Shown piece after piece: positions 7,356 to 15,727 of a stretch of DNA of 64,000 bases. The stretch spans positions 62,001-126,000 of the forward strand of contig JAJFHZ010000017.1 of assembly GCA_021775355.1 (NCBI GenBank), given 5' to 3'. The stretch's first letter is position 1; each line of letters begins with the position of its first letter. The notes below the pieces were generated by a model that was not told the origin of the DNA, did not search any database, and worked only from the letters and a program-made list of their open reading frames with translations. The DNA comes from Amylibacter sp. GTDB lineage: Bacteria > Pseudomonadota > Alphaproteobacteria > Rhodobacterales > Rhodobacteraceae. The position numbers and the translations under genes were made by a program.

Positions 7356-8363
7356 TTAACGGGCGCGAGTGCGATATTCCCGCGGGCTTTGCCCTGTATG
7401 GCTGCGAAATGCTTTGTTGAACGGCCCCAGTGAAGAAAAGCCAGTGTCATAAGCAATTTCAAGGATCGTGCGGCCTGACTGTTCAGGATCATCAAACGCC
7501 CGCATCGCGGCCTGAATGCGGTGGCCATTGATAAAGGTTGAAAAATTGCGAAAATTCAGATCGCGGTTAATTACCGCGCGCAGCTTATGTTCAGGTACGC
7601 CCAAACGTTCTGCCAACCGGCTGATTGTCAAGCCTTCTTCACGCCAGACACCAGCATCCATTAGGTCTGTCAGTTTACCGATAAGGTGGTTGTCTTTGGC
7701 TGTGATTTTAGATTGGCTTTCAACTTTTACAGTCGCTTCCAAAGGCCATATTTCAGGGCTTAAGGTAAATATCCAAAACCCGAACACCATTGACAGTATA
7801 AAAAATGCAGCCGCCTGAAGCACAAAGATAGACTGTGGCAAGCCCGTATCATCAAAACCGATTTCGACACCGGAAATAACGACCCCCAAAAGAGCCATAG
7901 AAGCAACGAACCAGCGTCTGAAGCTGCGCCTTTTTTCAACCAGATCATCAGGCCCGGTCACAATCACAAAAATAAGCAACCCAGTATAAAGCAACAGTGT
8001 TGCAACACCGCGCACGACACCAAGTATCGGTAAAATGTCGATGAAAAATGCCAAGCTTGCGATGAACAAAGAAGCGACCAACCAAATCCATTTATCTCGT
8101 ATTTCGTCAAACAGGATTTCCAAAACCGCCCAGGTAAAAGCGGCTGGTGCTAATATCGCACCGATCAGCAGTACATATCTGTACTTTCCGATTATCAGCG
8201 CAAGGCCAGGGGCCGAAAGCAAAAGGTAACAAGATATAAAGAGGTAAAGCGTAATAAGTGCAAACGCCTTTCTTGGCGGTGCAGTGCCCACAATCAGTCC
8301 AACCGCAACAAGCAAAGCACAGCCCATGACGGCACCGCGTATAAGAAGGTCAATCTCTTGCAA
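7356..8363 (-). CDS. AraC family regulator with an N-terminal multi-pass membrane domain
   Basis: About 335 residues. The first 215 form some seven hydrophobic segments with short charged loops; the last 100 are an AraC/XylS double helix-turn-helix, including ISRLAERLGVPEHKLR, ILEIAYDTGFSSLGPFNKAFR and the closing GQSPREYR. It is therefore a membrane-anchored regulator that may sense a lipid or envelope signal directly. The reading starts at TTG with AAGGA 9 nt before it; ATG at 8327 is an alternative. It lies directly upstream of the small secreted protein and hydroxylase genes, its probable targets. Confidence 0.85.
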   Translation of the reverse strand: MQEIDLLIRGAVMGCALLVAVGLIVGTAPPRKAFALITLYLFISCYLLLSAPGLALIIGKYRYVLLIGAILAPAAFTWAVLEILFDEIRDKWIWLVASLFIASLAFFIDILPILGVVRGVATLLLYTGLLIFVIVTGPDDLVEKRRSFRRWFVASMALLGVVISGVEIGFDDTGLPQSIFVLQAAAFFILSMVFGFWIFTLSPEIWPLEATVKVESQSKITAKDNHLIGKLTDLMDAGVWREEGLTISRLAERLGVPEHKLRAVINRDLNFRNFSTFINGHRIQAAMRAFDDPEQSGRTILEIAYDTGFSSLGPFNKAFRSHTGQSPREYRTRAR

Positions 8364-8408
8364 TGTTTAGTGTCCTTTTCATTGCGGTTAAGCTTTGCGC
8401 AAATCCGA

Positions 8409-9284
8409 TCATAGATCACTTCTGGGTTCGGTGCAAAGACACTCCACCAGATCATTCCACTGTTTATGCGGCAGTTTCCCTTCTTTGGAAGTTATCCAAT
8501 ACCCCGCGCCATGTTCAAGCCTATGGGGCGACAACAAGGTCAAAGACTTGTCCGCCAGCGCCCCCCCGCAAAGCGGCACAGAACCCAGCAACACACCAGC
8601 CCCCGCAATGGCGGCGGCATAGGCAGACACGAAACTGTCAAGCCGCAAGATGGGTACAGGTGGGGCCACTTGCCCTGATTGCACCGCCCATTCCTGCCAG
8701 CCGGGGCGTGGGCCGGAGACCGCGATACAGGGCAATTCCTGCCAGTTAACGCCAGCTTGCAACAAGCGCGGTGCCACCATCGGCGTAAGCACCTCGTTAA
8801 ACAAAAGGGATTTGCGTAAATCCGACCAGTTTCCAGTGCCGTATCTAACCTCAATCATTGCTTTGGTTTTAGAAAAATCACCTTCGACATTCATCGTTCT
8901 TAAGGAAATCTGATATTTAGTCTTATGGCTTAAGGCATGGATACGTGATGCGATCCACAATTGCATGACCGACACCGGCGCAGAGATAACCACCTTTTTC
9001 AATGGCTTGCCAAATAGATCCTCTGCACTTCTGTTCAGGCCCTGCAATGCGTTGGAAACATAGGGCAACCACGCCTCACCTTCAACGGTCAGGATCACAC
9101 CGCGCGGTTGACGGGTAAACAAATCCGTCCCGATCTGACCTTCCAGATTACGGATACGCTGGCTGACGGCGGCTTGTGTCAGCCCTATCTCGGCGGCGGC
9201 TGCGGTAAAATTACCCAAACGACCTGCGGCTTCAAACACCCGCACCCATTCCAATGGCAGGTTTTCAATTTTATTCTTAACCAT
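8409..9284 (-). CDS. LysR family transcriptional regulator
   Basis: A 291-residue LTTR with an N-terminal winged helix (FTAAAAEIGLTQAAVSQRIRNLE at residues of about 26-48, quoted in part) and an effector-binding domain ending near LPHKQWNDL, of the GcvA-like subgroup. I prefer ATG 9284 to the GTG at 9296 because AGGTGG ends 8 nt before it. It is divergent from the HD-domain gene with about 95 bp between the starts, which makes that operon the likely target. Confidence 0.85.
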   Translation of the reverse strand: MVKNKIENLPLEWVRVFEAAGRLGNFTAAAAEIGLTQAAVSQRIRNLEGQIGTDLFTRQPRGVILTVEGEAWLPYVSNALQGLNRSAEDLFGKPLKKVVISAPVSVMQLWIASRIHALSHKTKYQISLRTMNVEGDFSKTKAMIEVRYGTGNWSDLRKSLLFNEVLTPMVAPRLLQAGVNWQELPCIAVSGPRPGWQEWAVQSGQVAPPVPILRLDSFVSAYAAAIAGAGVLLGSVPLCGGALADKSLTLLSPHRLEHGAGYWITSKEGKLPHKQWNDLVECLCTEPRSDL

Positions 9285-9379
9285 AAACAAAACCACCTCT
9301 TAGGCCTATTATTTATTAATTGCGATTATGATTGATTTGATTAAAACTTCCAGTGAAACTTGTGTAAGGAGCAATCGGA
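9285..9379. promoter_or_regulatory. LysR/HD-protein divergent promoter region
   Basis: A 95-bp AT-rich spacer. It holds four closely spaced GATT repeats (9324-9342) and, next to the HD gene, a good ribosome site (AAGGAG). LysR proteins usually bind T-N11-A dyads in such a spacer; I do not see one convincing long dyad, so the exact site is left open. Confidence 0.45.
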
Positions 9380-9976
9380 ATGGTAAAACCTAACCCCGAC
9401 ACCCTGACCCCTGACACCATTGTCGCTTTTCTGGGCGACATATTTGATCGCCGCGGTGGCGAAGAATATTTGGGCGAGCCTGTCACTATGGCCGAACATA
9501 TGTTGCAAGGCGCGCATTTCGCAGAAGAAGCGAATGAGCCGGAAGTGATCATCGTGTCAGCCCTGTTGCACGACATCGGCCATTTCACATCCGAGTTTGG
9601 TACGTTTTCTATGGATGATGTGGAAGACAAGTACCACGAAGACGCCGGTGCCGAAGTGCTAGAACCGTTCTTTCCCACCCTTGTCACCGATTGCGTGCGC
9701 TACCATGTAGCGGCAAAGCGTTATCTGTGTGCGGCCAAGCCATCTTATTTCAAACGCCTGTCAGAGGCTTCAATCCATTCACTGAACTTGCAAGGCGGGC
9801 CGATGGATGCGGATGAGGTGGCAGCGTTTGAAAAGAACCCGAACCTGAAAGACATCGTCAAAGTCCGTTACTATGACGAAGCGGGAAAACGCGCGGACAT
9901 TAAAACCAAATCGTTCTCATATTATGCACCCATGGTGCAACGTATAGTGGATGCCCATGCGGCAGCCGCTTCATGA
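9380..9976 (+). CDS. HD-domain protein of the phosphonate-operon HDIG/PhnZ-like type
   Basis: A 198-residue HD protein: GEPVTMAEHMLQ with an early His, LLHDIGHF holding the HD pair, DKYHEDAG, YHVAAKRYLC and SLNLQGGPM. This order is that of the HDIG family found with phosphonate genes (TIGR03276 type), whose characterised relative PhnZ is a mixed-valence di-iron oxygenase cleaving a hydroxy-phosphonate, not a phosphohydrolase. No phosphonate transporter or PhnY-type dioxygenase is near, so the substrate here may differ. The stop overlaps the next gene by 4 bp (ATGA), so the two proteins are coupled. Confidence 0.75.
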   Translation: MVKPNPDTLTPDTIVAFLGDIFDRRGGEEYLGEPVTMAEHMLQGAHFAEEANEPEVIIVSALLHDIGHFTSEFGTFSMDDVEDKYHEDAGAEVLEPFFPTLVTDCVRYHVAAKRYLCAAKPSYFKRLSEASIHSLNLQGGPMDADEVAAFEKNPNLKDIVKVRYYDEAGKRADIKTKSFSYYAPMVQRIVDAHAAAAS

Positions 9977-10638
9977 GCGCGCCAGAATACATCTTTGAAG
10001 CCAGCGAGAAACCCTCGCTGCCTTTGCATCAAGTACCACTGATCCGCGCAACATCTGAAAGCGTCAAAGAATACGGTTGTCTTGTGGATGACCCTGACGG
10101 TTTTAACATTGAAATCGCCCGCTGGCCGGCACAGGGCTGGCGGCCGATCGATGAAGGCACCGGTGATGAGGGCGGCTTTGTTGAAGGGATTTTTCAGTGC
10201 GACTGGCAGGGCGATATTCTTTACGGTGCCAATGAAGCGGTGAAAGGCAATTATGTGCTGGGCTGGTCTAGCGATCCGCAAACAGCCCTTGCCACCGAAC
10301 AAACGGCACCGCGTGATCAGGTGCTGTTATGGCATATGAACTACCACCCTGACGGCGGACAAATGTTCTTTCCGCTGGATAACAAACCTTTCATCGTACC
10401 CGTGGCCTTGCCCGGCGATGATCTGAAGCCCGAACAGGTTGTGGCATTTTGGTGTGATGGCAGCAAGGGCCTTTATATCCACCCCAACATCTGGCACGAA
10501 GGTATCTTTCCCGTGGAAGATAACCAGCGTTTCTTAGACCGCCAAGGCAAGGTACATGCCCGAGTTAGCTGCGATATAGGGAATGAGTTCGGGGTTTATC
10601 TATCTTGCCCGCTACGTGCAGATAAAATTCAGGGCTAA
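9973..10638 (+). CDS. ureidoglycolate lyase-family (cupin-like) protein
   Basis: A 221-residue protein resembling the ureidoglycolate lyase/hydrolase family: PDGFNIEIARWP near the N-terminus, HPDGGQMFFPLD at about 126-137, and IHPNIWHEGIFPV at about 174-186, which supply the typical histidines of the cupin-like active site. True ureidoglycolate lyases act in allantoin breakdown, but no other purine-catabolism gene is present. Its coupling to the HD oxygenase-like gene and joint position opposite a LysR regulator suggest a shared pathway on a small organic acid; that is inference. Confidence 0.7.
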   Translation: MSAPEYIFEASEKPSLPLHQVPLIRATSESVKEYGCLVDDPDGFNIEIARWPAQGWRPIDEGTGDEGGFVEGIFQCDWQGDILYGANEAVKGNYVLGWSSDPQTALATEQTAPRDQVLLWHMNYHPDGGQMFFPLDNKPFIVPVALPGDDLKPEQVVAFWCDGSKGLYIHPNIWHEGIFPVEDNQRFLDRQGKVHARVSCDIGNEFGVYLSCPLRADKIQG

Positions 10639-10646
10639 CCCCTGCT

Positions 10647-11399
10647 TTACTTATGTAAGGCCGCTTGATCCTTGTTATCAGGGGCTCGCCAAACCGATAG
10701 CACATCCCCGACCCGCAATTCGGGGTATTCATTCGGGCCAAGCGAAAAATCCGCCTGTCCGGTTATTTCGCGCCCGCCATCATCATCACCAACAACCAAC
10801 CGCACTTGGCGTGTATTGGGCCGCATCATGCGTATAAAGGCATCGTCACTTTTGCGAATCGAGAACACAATCGCCTGATCACGCACCCAATCATCCCCCG
10901 AAAGCATCTTCTCAGGTGGCATGGCAGCCGCCCACAGGCCTGACAGCACAAAAACCACACCACCTGTGGTCATAACAGTCCCTGCAATCATCTGGATAAC
11001 CCCACCCACGGTTCCGGCATGGGCATAAGTTTCGGCCAACTGGCTGTTTTTAGGATTGCGCGGCAGATAGATCACATCAACATTATCGCCAACTGACAGG
11101 CTTTCCCACAATGCATCCGACGGTTGCTTACCTATTATTTCATAGGTTTTTCCATCATGGCGAATTTCATAATCGAAATGCTTTGTGTAACGCGCTGTTG
11201 TGCCATGCCTTTCCTTGGGGTTAACATAGATTTTCTTTTCATAGTGCCGCGTTATGGTGGCATTCCCTGCCACACCATCGCGGCGCAACCAAACCGCTTG
11301 CACATATGTCTTTGAACCCAGAAAAAGTAGGAAGACCCCGAAAGCGGTGATAAGCGATGCGGCAATAACAGGCATCCAGACGAATAACAGATCAGTCAT
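10647..11399 (-). CDS. DUF3592 domain membrane protein
   Basis: About 250 residues with a transmembrane helix near the N-terminus (residues of about 8-30), a beta-rich soluble DUF3592 domain (GNATITRHYEKKIY, FDYEIRHDGKTYEI, GDNVDVIYLP) and a second hydrophobic segment near 145-175, followed by another cytoplasmic or periplasmic beta domain. Function unknown. ATG 11399 is preferred over a TTG further upstream that would overlap the MarR gene. It follows MarR by 13 bp on the same strand and may be co-transcribed. Confidence 0.7.
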   Translation of the reverse strand: MTDLLFVWMPVIAASLITAFGVFLLFLGSKTYVQAVWLRRDGVAGNATITRHYEKKIYVNPKERHGTTARYTKHFDYEIRHDGKTYEIIGKQPSDALWESLSVGDNVDVIYLPRNPKNSQLAETYAHAGTVGGVIQMIAGTVMTTGGVVFVLSGLWAAAMPPEKMLSGDDWVRDQAIVFSIRKSDDAFIRMMRPNTRQVRLVVGDDDGGREITGQADFSLGPNEYPELRVGDVLSVWRAPDNKDQAALHK

Positions 11400-11412
11400 G
11401 TATCGCTTTCTA

Positions 11413-11856
11413 TTAAACCTTGCGCCCAATACGCCCCAAAAGGTCTTTTAGCATATCCGCCTCATCTACACTAATCTGCCCTTCAAATATATCAACCAGA
11501 CACCTTTGATAGACCGGCCACATACGTTTGCGCACCGCTTTACCCGCGTCCGTAATTTGCACCACATGGCCGCGCCCATCCCCGTCACAGGCAACACGGC
11601 GGATATATCCCGCCCGTTCAATCCGCCCCAGTAATCGCGATGTGCCGTATTGCGGCATCAGCAAACGTTCCTTCAGCGCATAGGGGCGTATCCCGTCTGT
11701 TCCGGTTTTTTCGATTTCAAGCAACGCATCATACCAGATAAGCGTAGGTAGATTTGCATCAGACAATGCCGCCTCAATTTGTAACAAGGCACGTTCACTG
11801 GCGCGGATTAGTTCCGTCCAGACTGCAACGGTATTTCTTCGGGTTCTATTTTCCAT
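11413..11856 (-). CDS. MarR family transcriptional regulator
   Basis: About 147 residues from ATG 11856, with the MarR winged helix: IWYDALLEIEKT, LKERLLMPQYGTSRLLGRIE as recognition region, GYIRRVACDGDGRGHVVQIT as the wing, and a C-terminal dimerisation helix. The longer upstream reading would run across the divergent promoter and its operators, so it is not used. It faces a glutathione transferase gene across 101 bp containing two dyads, the usual layout for a MarR repressor of a detoxification gene. Confidence 0.85.
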   Translation of the reverse strand: MENRTRRNTVAVWTELIRASERALLQIEAALSDANLPTLIWYDALLEIEKTGTDGIRPYALKERLLMPQYGTSRLLGRIERAGYIRRVACDGDGRGHVVQITDAGKAVRKRMWPVYQRCLVDIFEGQISVDEADMLKDLLGRIGRKV

Positions 11857-11957
11857 ACGGTTGTTAAAGCATATAGATGCAATTGCATCAAGATTGACTC
11901 TTGGAATATTGCGCCTTATATACATGCAAATGCATCTACTTTGAAGGAGAACAAACA
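11857..11957. promoter_or_regulatory. two dyads, candidate MarR operators
   Basis: GATGCAATTGCATC at 11876-11889 is a perfect 14-bp palindrome. A second copy, CATGCAAATGCATC at 11923-11936, matches it except at two positions. Their centres are 47 bp apart. The first lies just upstream of the MarR start codon and the second about 22 bp upstream of the glutathione transferase ATG, so one repressor could control both genes. Confidence 0.7.
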
Positions 11958-12617
11958 ATGACGCTACATCTTATAAGCCATAGCCTTTGCCCCTACGTGC
12001 AACGTGCCGTAATTTCGCTGACAGAAAAAGGCGTACCATACAAACGTACCATGATTGATCTGGCCAATAAGCCCGATTGGTTCAATGCAATATCACCCTT
12101 GGGCAAGACACCTGTGTTGAAAGAGGATGACACCGCTATTTTCGAATCGTCCGTAATTTTGGAATATCTGGAAGAAACTCAACCAAGCCCACTACACCCG
12201 AACGATCCAATGGAGCGCGCAATAAATCGTGCATGGATGGAATTCGGCACTGCAATCCTGAATGACATCGGCGGGTTTTACAATGCAAAGGACGCAGGCA
12301 ATTTCGCGGCAAAGCGCAAGGCCCTGTCGGATAAGTTCGCACGGCTGGAAACTGAGCTTGGGGACGGCCCGTTTTTTAACGGTGCGGAATTCACGCTTGT
12401 CGATACTGTCTTTGGCCCGGTTTTTCGTTATTTTGACGTATTTGACCAGATCAAGGATTTCGGCATTCTTGCAGATAAACCAAAGGTACAGGCTTGGCGC
12501 AAAGCGCTGGCAAACCGCAAGTCGGTCATCAATGCTGTGGACCCGGACTATAACACCTTGCTTTTAGCTTTTTTGAAGACGCGTGACGCACATCTTAGTG
12601 GGTTAATAGCAGCTTAG
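11958..12617 (+). CDS. glutathione S-transferase family protein
   Basis: A 219-residue GST. The thioredoxin-like N-terminal domain has SHSLCPYVQR, with Cys11 at the position used by omega/DHAR-type enzymes, then SPLGKTPVL and the ESSVILEYL glutathione-binding segment; the helical C-terminal domain follows from about residue 85. A Cys-type GST suggests thiol transferase, dehydroascorbate-reductase-like or reductive activity rather than conjugation. The ATG at 11958 follows GAAGGAGA. It is likely controlled by the divergent MarR regulator. Confidence 0.85.
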   Translation: MTLHLISHSLCPYVQRAVISLTEKGVPYKRTMIDLANKPDWFNAISPLGKTPVLKEDDTAIFESSVILEYLEETQPSPLHPNDPMERAINRAWMEFGTAILNDIGGFYNAKDAGNFAAKRKALSDKFARLETELGDGPFFNGAEFTLVDTVFGPVFRYFDVFDQIKDFGILADKPKVQAWRKALANRKSVINAVDPDYNTLLLAFLKTRDAHLSGLIAA

Positions 12618-12625
12618 GGTGGACA

Positions 12626-12692
12626 GCGCGATCACCGTGCCAAAGCGGCTGCCGATCGCGCAAAAAAAACGCAGAATAATATATTATCCGCT
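12626..12692. terminator. double-hairpin terminator between convergent genes
   Basis: On the minus strand a stem from GCGGA...TCTGC (12671-12691) is followed by eight U (A-run at 12662-12669). The hairpin includes the stop codon of the EI24 gene, so termination is placed directly at the end of that reading frame. On the other side, arms GCGCGATC (12626-12633) and GATCGCGC (12654-12661) form a second hairpin after the glutathione transferase stop, but without a U-run on the plus strand. Confidence 0.65.
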
Positions 12693-13364
12693 TTTGTTCA
12701 GTTTGTGGAAGATGTGGGTAAACACTGCCACACCCAACACGGGAATAAACAAATTGACCAAGGGTATGGACAATGGCACCGCCATCAAAAAACCTGCCAG
12801 CCAAATCGTAGGGCGGTGCTTCTTTCTCAGGGCATTGGCACCTTTACGCCCTAATCTACGCATTGCGACCAGTTGAAAATACTCGCGCCCCAGCAATATC
12901 CCGTTCACAATCCAAAAAATCACCGGCGCCAATACCGTAGACAGCAGATAAATCACAATGGCCAACAGGTTGACCACAATCAACAACCCGAAAAATTTCA
13001 AGCTATCGATCAAAGCATCACTGAAACTAACCTTATTGGCTTGCGGTAAGTCAGCATAATGCTTGGCTTCTACCGCATCCGCGACCTGTTCCAGAAACAA
13101 ACCCGTAAACAGCGATGCAACCGGCACCATCAAAAATACGGACAGCCCGATCATCGATACCAAAACAAAGCCCGACAACAAGGATGACAACCAGCCGATT
13201 TCACCGAACCAAGGTAAGCTAACCGTATCGGGCAACAACAATTGTACACCCCACGTGGCCCCTGACAACAAGGCGACGGTCACCCCCACGCCAGTCAGCA
13301 AAATCCGCCGAAAACGCGGATCGCTCATTTGGCTCAAGGCCTTTAGGAACGCATCAAAAATCAT
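12684..13364 (-). CDS. EI24/CysZ-like multi-pass membrane protein
   Basis: A 226-residue protein with four main hydrophobic segments (about 20-45, 60-90, 125-165 and 190-218) and the EI24/CysZ-family features GREYFQLVAMRR and LIPVLGVAVFTHIFH. CysZ is a sulfate permease, but the family as a whole in alphaproteobacteria has no fixed function and no sulfur-assimilation gene is nearby. It stands alone, convergent with the glutathione transferase and divergent from a second one. Confidence 0.75.
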   Translation of the reverse strand: MIFDAFLKALSQMSDPRFRRILLTGVGVTVALLSGATWGVQLLLPDTVSLPWFGEIGWLSSLLSGFVLVSMIGLSVFLMVPVASLFTGLFLEQVADAVEAKHYADLPQANKVSFSDALIDSLKFFGLLIVVNLLAIVIYLLSTVLAPVIFWIVNGILLGREYFQLVAMRRLGRKGANALRKKHRPTIWLAGFLMAVPLSIPLVNLFIPVLGVAVFTHIFHKLNKSG

Positions 13365-13498
13365 AAGGTTTATCTAAGGTGAAATGCACGTAACAACAAC
13401 CCAAAGACAACAAACAGTTACTGCTACATATCTTGCCAAGCCCGCTACAAACATGCAGCCTGCACATAAATTCAGTATTCTATAGTCAGGTCAAATTC

Positions 13499-14110
13499 AT
13501 GAAACTTTTCTACGCCCCCGGAACCGTTGCCGCTGCCAGCCTTATCGCCCTTTGCGAAACCAATGTCGCATTCGAGCCTGTTCGCCTGAACTTTGCAGAT
13601 AAGCAACAAACCAAGGCGGAATACCTTGCGATCAATCCCAAAGGCCGCGTGCCCGCATTGATCACGCATGACGGTGTCATCACCGAAACCGCCGCCGTTC
13701 TGACCTATATTGCCGAATCCAACCCTACCGCAAATCTAACGCCAACCGATCCGTTCAAACGCGCCAAAATGAATGAGGTTATCAGCTATCTGGCGTCTAC
13801 CGTTCACGTCAATCACGCCCATAAAATACGCGGGCATCGATGGGCAGATCAGCAAAGTTCATGGGATGATATGACGGCTAGAGTTGCAGCAAACATGATG
13901 GATTGCTTTGGTCTGATCGAAGACACGCTAAAGACAGGACCGTGGATTATCGGCGATCAATATACCATCGCGGACGCACATCTCTACATCGTTGAAAGCT
14001 GGCTGGAAGGTGACGGCGTATCGCTGTCCAAACTGCCCAATGTCGCGGCCCATTTTAATCGGATGAACCGACGTTCTGCGGTCAAGCGTGCACTGGAAAT
14101 TATGGGTTAG
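13499..14110 (+). CDS. glutathione S-transferase family protein, beta-like
   Basis: A 203-residue GST beginning MKLFYAPGTVAAAS, with NPKGRVPAL and ETAAVLTYIAE as the glutathione site and a helical C-terminal domain with GDQYTIADAHLY. The overall form is that of bacterial beta-class enzymes, but the cysteine normally at position 10 is absent (the residue context is GTV), so catalysis must use another residue or the protein may have another role. ATG 13499 is the conserved start; an upstream in-frame start is disregarded. Probably monocistronic. Confidence 0.8.
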   Translation: MKLFYAPGTVAAASLIALCETNVAFEPVRLNFADKQQTKAEYLAINPKGRVPALITHDGVITETAAVLTYIAESNPTANLTPTDPFKRAKMNEVISYLASTVHVNHAHKIRGHRWADQQSSWDDMTARVAANMMDCFGLIEDTLKTGPWIIGDQYTIADAHLYIVESWLEGDGVSLSKLPNVAAHFNRMNRRSAVKRALEIMG

Positions 14111-14167
14111 CAAGCAAAACCGACCAATCACCATATTTCCGCCCATTTCACCCGCTAAAACATCCCA

Positions 14168-14980
14168 ATGTTACAACGGATTATCAAATTGGCGTGCATC
14201 CTTTTATTGCTTGCCCCCCATGCAAGTGTTGCCGAGACCAGCATGTTGGTGCGCCTGACTGACCGCAAGGACCTGTCAGGATGGGAAGCCGTGGGGCGTA
14301 TCGACATGGCCAAAGGCGGGTATTGCACCGGTGTGCTGATAGCGAATGATCTGGTTTTAACGGCAGCACATTGCGTATTTGACCCCCGCACAGGTGGGCG
14401 ACTTGCCGCTAAAGATTTTACGTTCAAAGCGGGGTTGCATAATGGCAGAGCCATTAAATCCGTTCAGGGGCGGCGCGTTGCCGTCGATAAAACCTATCTA
14501 CCGCGCTATGGCAGCAGCCCCAAAAACATCCGCCATGATGTCGCCCTGATACAGTTGAAAACCCCGATTGCCACCTTTAATGCAACCCCCTTTGCCTTGC
14601 ATTCCGGCGCAACCAAGGGCAAACAGGTCAGCGTTCTATCCTATGGCCAAGGTCGCGATAAGGTTTTATCCATGCAACGTGCATGTAACGTTCTGGCCCG
14701 TGACAGCGGCCTGATGGCGTTCAATTGCGATGTTACGTTCGGATCATCAGGCGCACCGGTATTTGCCAAAGAAGGCAACCAAAACAGAATTTTATCGTTG
14801 ATTTCCAGCGGCGGAAAGGCCGATGGCAAGACTGTTTCTTTTGGTATGGAATTACCCAGAATCGTTGCGCGGTTAAAACATGACCTGACGTCTGCATCGC
14901 AAGGCAAACGGTCAACTGTCCGAATGATGTCTGTGGGTAGTGGAAAAACTACGTCCGGGGCGAAGTTTATCAAGAATTAA
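14168..14980 (+). CDS. secreted trypsin-like serine protease
   Basis: A 270-residue protein with a signal peptide (residues 1-22) and a chymotrypsin-fold domain. The triad is His68 in TAAHC, Asp124 in HDVALIQL and Ser194 in FGSSGAP. The usual GDSGGP around the serine is altered to GSSGAP, which keeps the serine and the following glycine but loses the aspartate that stabilises the new N-terminus after zymogen cleavage. Cysteines at 53, 69, 173 and 187 could form two disulfides. It is exported to the periplasm or outside; the substrate is unknown. Confidence 0.8.
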   Translation: MLQRIIKLACILLLLAPHASVAETSMLVRLTDRKDLSGWEAVGRIDMAKGGYCTGVLIANDLVLTAAHCVFDPRTGGRLAAKDFTFKAGLHNGRAIKSVQGRRVAVDKTYLPRYGSSPKNIRHDVALIQLKTPIATFNATPFALHSGATKGKQVSVLSYGQGRDKVLSMQRACNVLARDSGLMAFNCDVTFGSSGAPVFAKEGNQNRILSLISSGGKADGKTVSFGMELPRIVARLKHDLTSASQGKRSTVRMMSVGSGKTTSGAKFIKN

Positions 14981-14990
14981 GGCAAACAAT

Positions 14991-15683
14991 ATGACGAAAA
15001 TCTTATTTACTGACATGGATATATTGCCCACACCTAGTTTGCCAAAAACGAGCCGTAAGATTATGGCAAAAAATTATGTATTAATTGATTACGAAAATGT
15101 GCAGCCAAAAAATTTGGATCTCTTATCAGCCCCCCGTTTTCAAGTTCTTATTTTCGTTGGCGCAAACCAGAAAACCATCCCGATTGATATTGCCCAAGCA
15201 ATACAGGCCCTTGGAACTACCGCAGAATATATAAAAATCTCTGGCAACGGTAAAAATGCATTGGACTTTCATATCGCTTTTTATATTGGTACGTTGGCGG
15301 ATAGAGAACCAAAAGCAGTTTTCCATATCATATCAAAAGATACGGGCTTTGACCCGCTAATAGAACATCTTCGATTAAAGAAAATAAGATCACACAGATT
15401 ACCTGACATTGCGGAAATCCCGATCTTGCGCATATCAGATACTATTAACATCGAAGAGAAAATAAAAAGTATTGTAAAAAATCTTATTGGCCGGGGTACC
15501 TCAAAACCCAAGACAGAAACGACATTATCAAACACAATAACCTCTCTCATGGAAAAAGCCCCGAACAAGACAGAGCTTCAAAACATTTTGAACCGCTTAC
15601 AAAATAAAGGTTATATAAAAATACATGAAGGCAATGTTACTTATAATCTACCAAAAAAGATTACAGCTACCCGTACGCCATGA
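14991..15683 (+). CDS. NYN/PIN-like domain protein, AT-rich gene
   Basis: About 230 residues. The core begins KNYVLIDYENVQPKN and includes KNALDFHIAFYIG and HIISKDTGFDPLI, with acidic residues placed as in the metal site of NYN (PIN-like) nucleases; a C-terminal region of about 80 residues ends in a short winged-helix-like segment (LQNKGYIKIHEG). The start at 14991 has AAGG 8 nt upstream and lies 11 bp after the protease stop; ATG 15063 is the alternative. The gene is much richer in A+T and lysine than its neighbours, which suggests acquisition by transfer. RNA cleavage is the likely activity. Confidence 0.7.
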   Translation: MTKILFTDMDILPTPSLPKTSRKIMAKNYVLIDYENVQPKNLDLLSAPRFQVLIFVGANQKTIPIDIAQAIQALGTTAEYIKISGNGKNALDFHIAFYIGTLADREPKAVFHIISKDTGFDPLIEHLRLKKIRSHRLPDIAEIPILRISDTINIEEKIKSIVKNLIGRGTSKPKTETTLSNTITSLMEKAPNKTELQNILNRLQNKGYIKIHEGNVTYNLPKKITATRTP

Positions 15684-15727
15684 ATAAATTGTGAGGTGCG
15701 CGCAAAGCACACACCCTGCCAACCTAC

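Noticed and set aside
9380..10638. Phosphonate degradation operon
   Set aside because: Apart from the HD protein there is no phosphonate transporter, PhnY-like oxygenase or C-P lyase gene.
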